Assembly (NCBI RefSeq): GCF_016909125.1
Contig: NZ_JAFBFD010000001.1
Location: 62,001-126,000, forward strand
Direction of reading: 5' to 3'
Source: Enterococcus lemanii
GTDB lineage: Bacteria > Bacillota > Bacilli > Lactobacillales > Enterococcaceae
DNA: 64,000 bases
Shown here: positions 61,267-64,000 of the stretch, one piece after another
How positions within the stretch are numbered: position 1 is the first letter of the stretch
How the letters are laid out: each line of letters opens with the position of its first letter
Translations under genes and position numbers: made by a program
Notes under the pieces: generated by a model
What the model saw: the letters and a program-made list of their open reading frames with translations, nothing else
Database searches by the model: none
What the model was told of the DNA's origin: nothing

Positions 61267-61295
61267 TTGTTTACCGCCTTTCTGGTTTTGCTCAA

Positions 61296-61503
61296 CAAAA
61301 AAACGCACACTCAACAATGAGTATGCGTCAAACAATCCATAGTCATCGTTGAGCTTTAGCACTATAAAGCGTAGACAAACAACTTATTGTTCATCAGCTA
61401 CATTATGAATAACCTTCGCGATTATTCCTGTTCAACCAACTAAGAGTCTCTCGATTCTTTCGCGGCAGCAGCTTATTTCTTTATAGGAGCCTCACCTAAC
61501 AAT
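61296..61503 (-). ncRNA. M-box (ykoK-type) Mg2+ riboswitch
   Basis: Read leftward it has the hallmark start TTAGGTGAGGCTCCTATA (61484-61501), then GCTGCTGCC and CGAGAGACTC typical of the M-box core. It ends in a terminator: ACGCATACTC (61319-61328) and GAGTGTGCGT (61303-61312) with a 6-nt loop and seven T. High Mg2+ should favour the terminator and shut off mgtA. Confidence 0.93.
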
Positions 61504-61520
61504 TATTTAATTCATCTATT

Positions 61521-61549
61521 ACTATAGACTTCTTTCTAGCCGATGTCAA
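61521..61549 (-). promoter_or_regulatory. Promoter of the M-box/mgtA transcript
   Basis: Minus strand: perfect -35 TTGACA (61544-61549), 17-nt spacer, -10 TATAGT (61521-61526). The M-box begins about 18 nt downstream of the -10. Confidence 0.85.
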
Positions 61550-61651
61550 CTTATTGAAAAAAACATAATTTATGCAAACAAGAATAAAGCTAATTTACAT
61601 AATCTAGATACTGGCAACTTATAGCAGATAAATGAAAAGCAATATTCCTTT

Positions 61652-61695
61652 AAAAAAAAGCTAGAAAAGGCAATCTATCCTTTTCTAGCTTTTTT
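61652..61695 (-). terminator. Terminator of guaC
   Basis: Read leftward, AAAAAAGCTAGAAAAGG pairs with CCTTTTCTAGCTTTTTTT around an 8-nt loop, starting 3 nt after the stop. It is strong and symmetric. Confidence 0.92.
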
Positions 61696-61697
61696 AG

Positions 61698-62684
61698 TTA
61701 AATTGTATCACCATTAAAAATTGAATTTTTCACAATTACATAATCTACTTTACGAATCGCTTCTAAGTCGTTCCCACCTGCATAAGAAATGGAAGATTGT
61801 AAGTCTTGTTGCATTTCAACCAAGGTATCTTTTAAAGAACCTTTGTGTGTTACCCAAATCTTCTTACCTTCAACATTTTTCTTTTCACCTTTTTGGAATT
61901 CAGAAGCTGAACCAAAGTACTCCTTATAAACAACACCATTTTCAACTTTTGTTTCGCCTGGTGATTCTTCGTGACCTGCAAATAGCGAACCGACCATAAC
62001 CATTGACGCACCAAATCGAACCGATTTCGCGATATCACCATGGTTACGAATACCACCATCCGCAATAATTGGTTTACGAGCTGCTTTGGCACACCATCTT
62101 AAAGCAGCTAATTGCCAACCACCTGTTCCAAATCCTGTTTTTAGTTTCGTAATACAAACTTTACCTGGGCCAATACCGACTTTCGTAGCATCCGCACCAG
62201 CATTTTCTAATTCGCGAACCGCTTCTGGCGTGCCAACATTTCCAGCAATGACAAATGTTTCAGGAATTACTTTTTTAATGTGTTGAATCATACGAATTAC
62301 TGAATTTGAATGCCCATGAGCAATGTCTATTGTAATATAATCAGGAATCACGTTTTCTGATGCTAATTGTTCAACGAAACCATATTCATAATCTTTTACA
62401 CCTACACTGATTGAAGAAATGTAACCTTTTTCTTTCATTCTTTTAATAAAAGGAATGCGACTTTCTTCATCGAAACGGTGCATGATATAGAAATAACCGT
62501 TTTCAGCTAAAAATTCTGCAATTGATTCATCAACAATCGTTTGCATATTGGCAGGAACCACTGGCATTTTAAAAGAATGTTTCCCTAAAGTGACAGTCGT
62601 ATCACACTCCGAACGGCTATTCACAATACACTTATTAGGAACCAACTGAATATCCTCATAATCAAAAACTTGCATATCAAACAT
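61698..62684 (-). CDS. guaC: GMP reductase
   Basis: A 328-residue IMPDH/GMPR family barrel that converts GMP to IMP with NADPH. The catalytic Cys loop is [22 protein letters not shown], without the CBS domains of IMP dehydrogenase, which is consistent with GMP reductase. [13 protein letters not shown] at the start is typical of the Firmicutes type. I chose the ATG at 62684, with AGAGGA 9 nt upstream. It balances guanine and adenine nucleotides. Monocistronic, with a PurBox-like sequence upstream. Confidence 0.96.
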   Translation of the reverse strand: MFDMQVFDYEDIQLVPNKCIVNSRSECDTTVTLGKHSFKMPVVPANMQTIVDESIAEFLAENGYFYIMHRFDEESRIPFIKRMKEKGYISSISVGVKDYEYGFVEQLASENVIPDYITIDIAHGHSNSVIRMIQHIKKVIPETFVIAGNVGTPEAVRELENAGADATKVGIGPGKVCITKLKTGFGTGGWQLAALRWCAKAARKPIIADGGIRNHGDIAKSVRFGASMVMVGSLFAGHEESPGETKVENGVVYKEYFGSASEFQKGEKKNVEGKKIWVTHKGSLKDTLVEMQQDLQSSISYAGGNDLEAIRKVDYVIVKNSIFNGDTI

Positions 62685-62745
62685 CAAAAAACATCCTCTC
62701 AGATTTCTTATTAAAGATATTTAAGCGTTTTTCAACGCCCAAACT

Positions 62746-62774
62746 ACTTTAGACGATTTACAAGAAAAAAGCAA
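62746..62774 (-). promoter_or_regulatory. Predicted guaC promoter
   Basis: Minus strand: -35 TTGCTT (62769-62774), 17-nt spacer, -10 TAAAGT (62746-62751). A small hairpin GCGTTGAAAAACGC follows in the leader. Confidence 0.5.
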
Positions 62775-62808
62775 CTAAAATAAAGATAATTCAAAACATA
62801 ACCACTCG

Positions 62809-62821
62809 AATGTTCGTGTTT
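62809..62821 (-). promoter_or_regulatory. PurBox-like sequence upstream of guaC
   Basis: Minus strand AAACACGAACATT matches 11 of 13 positions of AWWWCCGAACWWT, with the core CGAACATT intact. Its central G lies about 76 nt before the predicted start site, the distance at which the Lactococcus PurR activator binds. It lies just past the aldo/keto reductase stop. Confidence 0.4.
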
Positions 62822-62834
62822 TATTATTTCACCC

Positions 62835-63749
62835 TTATGGTAATTGGTTTCCTGCTGCTAAATAAATCGCATACCAATCCTCACGCGACAAAACAATTTC
62901 AGAAGCTTTCGCCACTTCTATCATTCGATTTTTATTCATCGTCCCTAAAATAACTTGCATTTGAGCGGGGTGGCGTAAAATCCAAGCAGATGCTAGTCCT
63001 GTTGGTGTTGTATTGTATTTTTCTGCAAGTATTTTCAACGTTTTGTTTAACTCTGGAAATTTAAGTGAGTCAATAAAAACACCTTCAAAAAAACCATATT
63101 GATAAGGCGACCATGCTTGAATCGTCATCTTATTTAGACGTGAGTATTCTAAAATGCCCCCGTCTCGATCGATTGCAAACCCATCATTCATATTCACGTG
63201 CAACCCTTGATCAATCATTTCTGTGTGCTTAATACCAAATTGTAATTGATTAGCAACTAACGGCTGACTAACCGCTGATTTCAACAAATTAATTTGACCT
63301 GGATTTTGGTTACTTACACCAAAGTATTTTACTTTTCCTTGTTTTTCTAACAGATAGAAGGCTTCTGCGACTTCTTCTGGTTCAAAAAGAGTATCGGGAC
63401 GATGCAATAATAAGGCATCTAAATAATCCGTTTGCAAGCGAGCTAAGCTTCCTTCAACAGATTCAATAATATGTTCTTTAGAAAAATCATACATTTTACC
63501 TGGTACAATACCACATTTTGATTGAATAAATAAATCATTTCTATTTAAAGTAGATTTCTGTAAAGCGCTACCAAAGATTTCTTCACAAAGTCCTTCACCA
63601 TAAATATCAGCATGATCAAAAAAAGTAATTCCTTGATCAACACTTGTTTCAATTATTTCTTGCGCATTATCAGCGGAACGAATGCGCATACAACCCAAAA
63701 CAACAGCCGGTACTTCTTGCGCTGTTGGGCCAAATTTAATTTTTTTCAT
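62835..63749 (-). CDS. Aldo/keto reductase
   Basis: A 304-residue NADPH-dependent aldo/keto reductase of the YdhF-like group. The catalytic tetrad is visible: Asp and Tyr in FFDHADIYGEG, Lys in IQSKCG, His in LLHRPD. The C-terminal cofactor region is LGTMNKNRM. The substrate cannot be told from the sequence or from its neighbours. Monocistronic, between purD and guaC. The ATG at 63749 follows AAAGGACGATG. Confidence 0.93.
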   Translation of the reverse strand: MKKIKFGPTAQEVPAVVLGCMRIRSADNAQEIIETSVDQGITFFDHADIYGEGLCEEIFGSALQKSTLNRNDLFIQSKCGIVPGKMYDFSKEHIIESVEGSLARLQTDYLDALLLHRPDTLFEPEEVAEAFYLLEKQGKVKYFGVSNQNPGQINLLKSAVSQPLVANQLQFGIKHTEMIDQGLHVNMNDGFAIDRDGGILEYSRLNKMTIQAWSPYQYGFFEGVFIDSLKFPELNKTLKILAEKYNTTPTGLASAWILRHPAQMQVILGTMNKNRMIEVAKASEIVLSREDWYAIYLAAGNQLP

Positions 63750-63781
63750 TTTTTCATCGTCCTTTCTTATTCGATAGATTT

Positions 63782-63790
63782 ATTTTACCA
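63782..63790 (-). promoter_or_regulatory. Predicted aldo/keto reductase promoter (extended -10)
   Basis: Minus strand TGGTAAAAT: -10 TAAAAT (63782-63787) with an upstream TG. No clear -35. Confidence 0.4.
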
Positions 63791-63824
63791 CAGTCCGAAT
63801 AAAACATTCATTTTTTAAACTAAA

Positions 63825-63861
63825 AAAACTTCGCCAAAGAAGGAGTCTTTCGCGAAGTTTT
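63825..63861 (-). terminator. Terminator of purD
   Basis: Read leftward, AAAACTTCGC and GCGAAGTTTTTTT form a 10-bp stem with a 17-nt loop, 10 nt after the purD stop. Confidence 0.88.
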
Positions 63862-63871
63862 ATTTAAATAA

Positions 63872-64000
63872 CTAACTCAAGGCTTTTGATCCAATATCTT
63901 GACGGAAATGAAGAGAAGCGTTTTGAGCAACTTTTAATGCTTCATAAACTTTTTGCTGTGCTTCAACAATCGTTGGTGCACTCGCTTCAACTAGAAAAAT
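63872..64000 (-). CDS. purD: Phosphoribosylamine-glycine ligase, C-terminal end only
   Basis: The last 42 codons of a gene that continues past the right edge. The peptide includes TIVEAQQKVYEAL and ends FRQDIGSKALS, the usual PurD C terminus (EAQQKAYEA ... YRxDIGxKAL). PurD is the glycinamide ribonucleotide synthetase of purine synthesis and usually ends the pur operon, which would lie to the right. Identification rests on this short end only. Confidence 0.8.
   Translation of the reverse strand: MFLVEASAPTIVEAQQKVYEALKVAQNASLHFRQDIGSKALS

Overview
This is a chromosomal window from a low-GC Gram-positive bacterium of the order Lactobacillales, most likely Enterococcus or a close relative. The evidence is the PTS fructose operon, the glutamine ABC transporter with two fused binding domains, the hrcA-grpE-dnaK-dnaJ order with CIRCE elements, the cdaA-cdaR-glmM and yqeG-to-rsfS clusters, and an adjacent aspartate racemase and D-aspartate ligase of the Enterococcus faecium type. 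That last pair predicts a D-Asx cross-bridge in the cell wall and argues against E. faecalis, which uses L-Ala-L-Ala. Almost everything here is core genome. I see no insertion sequences, prophage genes, CRISPR arrays, toxin-antitoxin pairs, rRNA or tRNA.

Layout. 1-5.1 kb: the 5' part of pcrA, divergent from the fruRKA fructose operon. 5.1-8.5 kb: cdaA-cdaR-glmM (c-di-AMP and cell-wall sugar). 8.6-10.6 kb: aspartate racemase and D-Asp ligase. 10.7-13.5 kb: rapZ-yvcK-whiA. 13.7-18.6 kb: uvrB-uvrA behind a LexA-type box. 18.8-21.7 kb: glnP-glnQ behind a GlnR-type box. 21.8-26.7 kb: the heat-shock genes with two CIRCE elements. 26.7-30.1 kb: hemW, an isolated purC, ogt and a P-loop kinase. 30.2-37.4 kb: the translation/transcription cluster rimP-nusA-ylxR-ylxQ-infB-rbfA, then truB-ribF. 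37.4-39.8 kb: thrS with a threonine T-box. 40-45.2 kb: a DUF488 gene, helD, cls and an unrecognised gene. 45.4-52.9 kb: YebC-family gene, tmcAL, and the yqeG-yqeH-yhbY-nadD-yqeK-rsfS-yqeM operon, then an inositol-monophosphatase-family gene. 53-58.1 kb: the pyruvate dehydrogenase operon. 58.5-61.6 kb: mgtA behind an M-box riboswitch. 61.7-64 kb: guaC, an aldo/keto reductase and the 3' end of purD.

The most unusual item is the mgtA leader. Between the M-box terminator and mgtA lies a 25-codon open reading frame with its own good ribosome binding site. Its 3' half overlaps two mutually exclusive hairpins, one of which covers part of the mgtA ribosome binding site. This suggests a second, translational layer of control below the Mg2+ riboswitch. 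Next are an apparent ATA start codon for rsfS, a perfect CIRCE that also looks like the hemW terminator, an intrinsic-terminator-like hairpin just after the promoter of the nusA operon, and a set of well-formed operators (FruR 4 x 10 bp, GlnR, LexA, PurBox-like).

All promoter, operator and RNA-structure calls come from reading the sequence by eye. No alignment, folding or database search was run.
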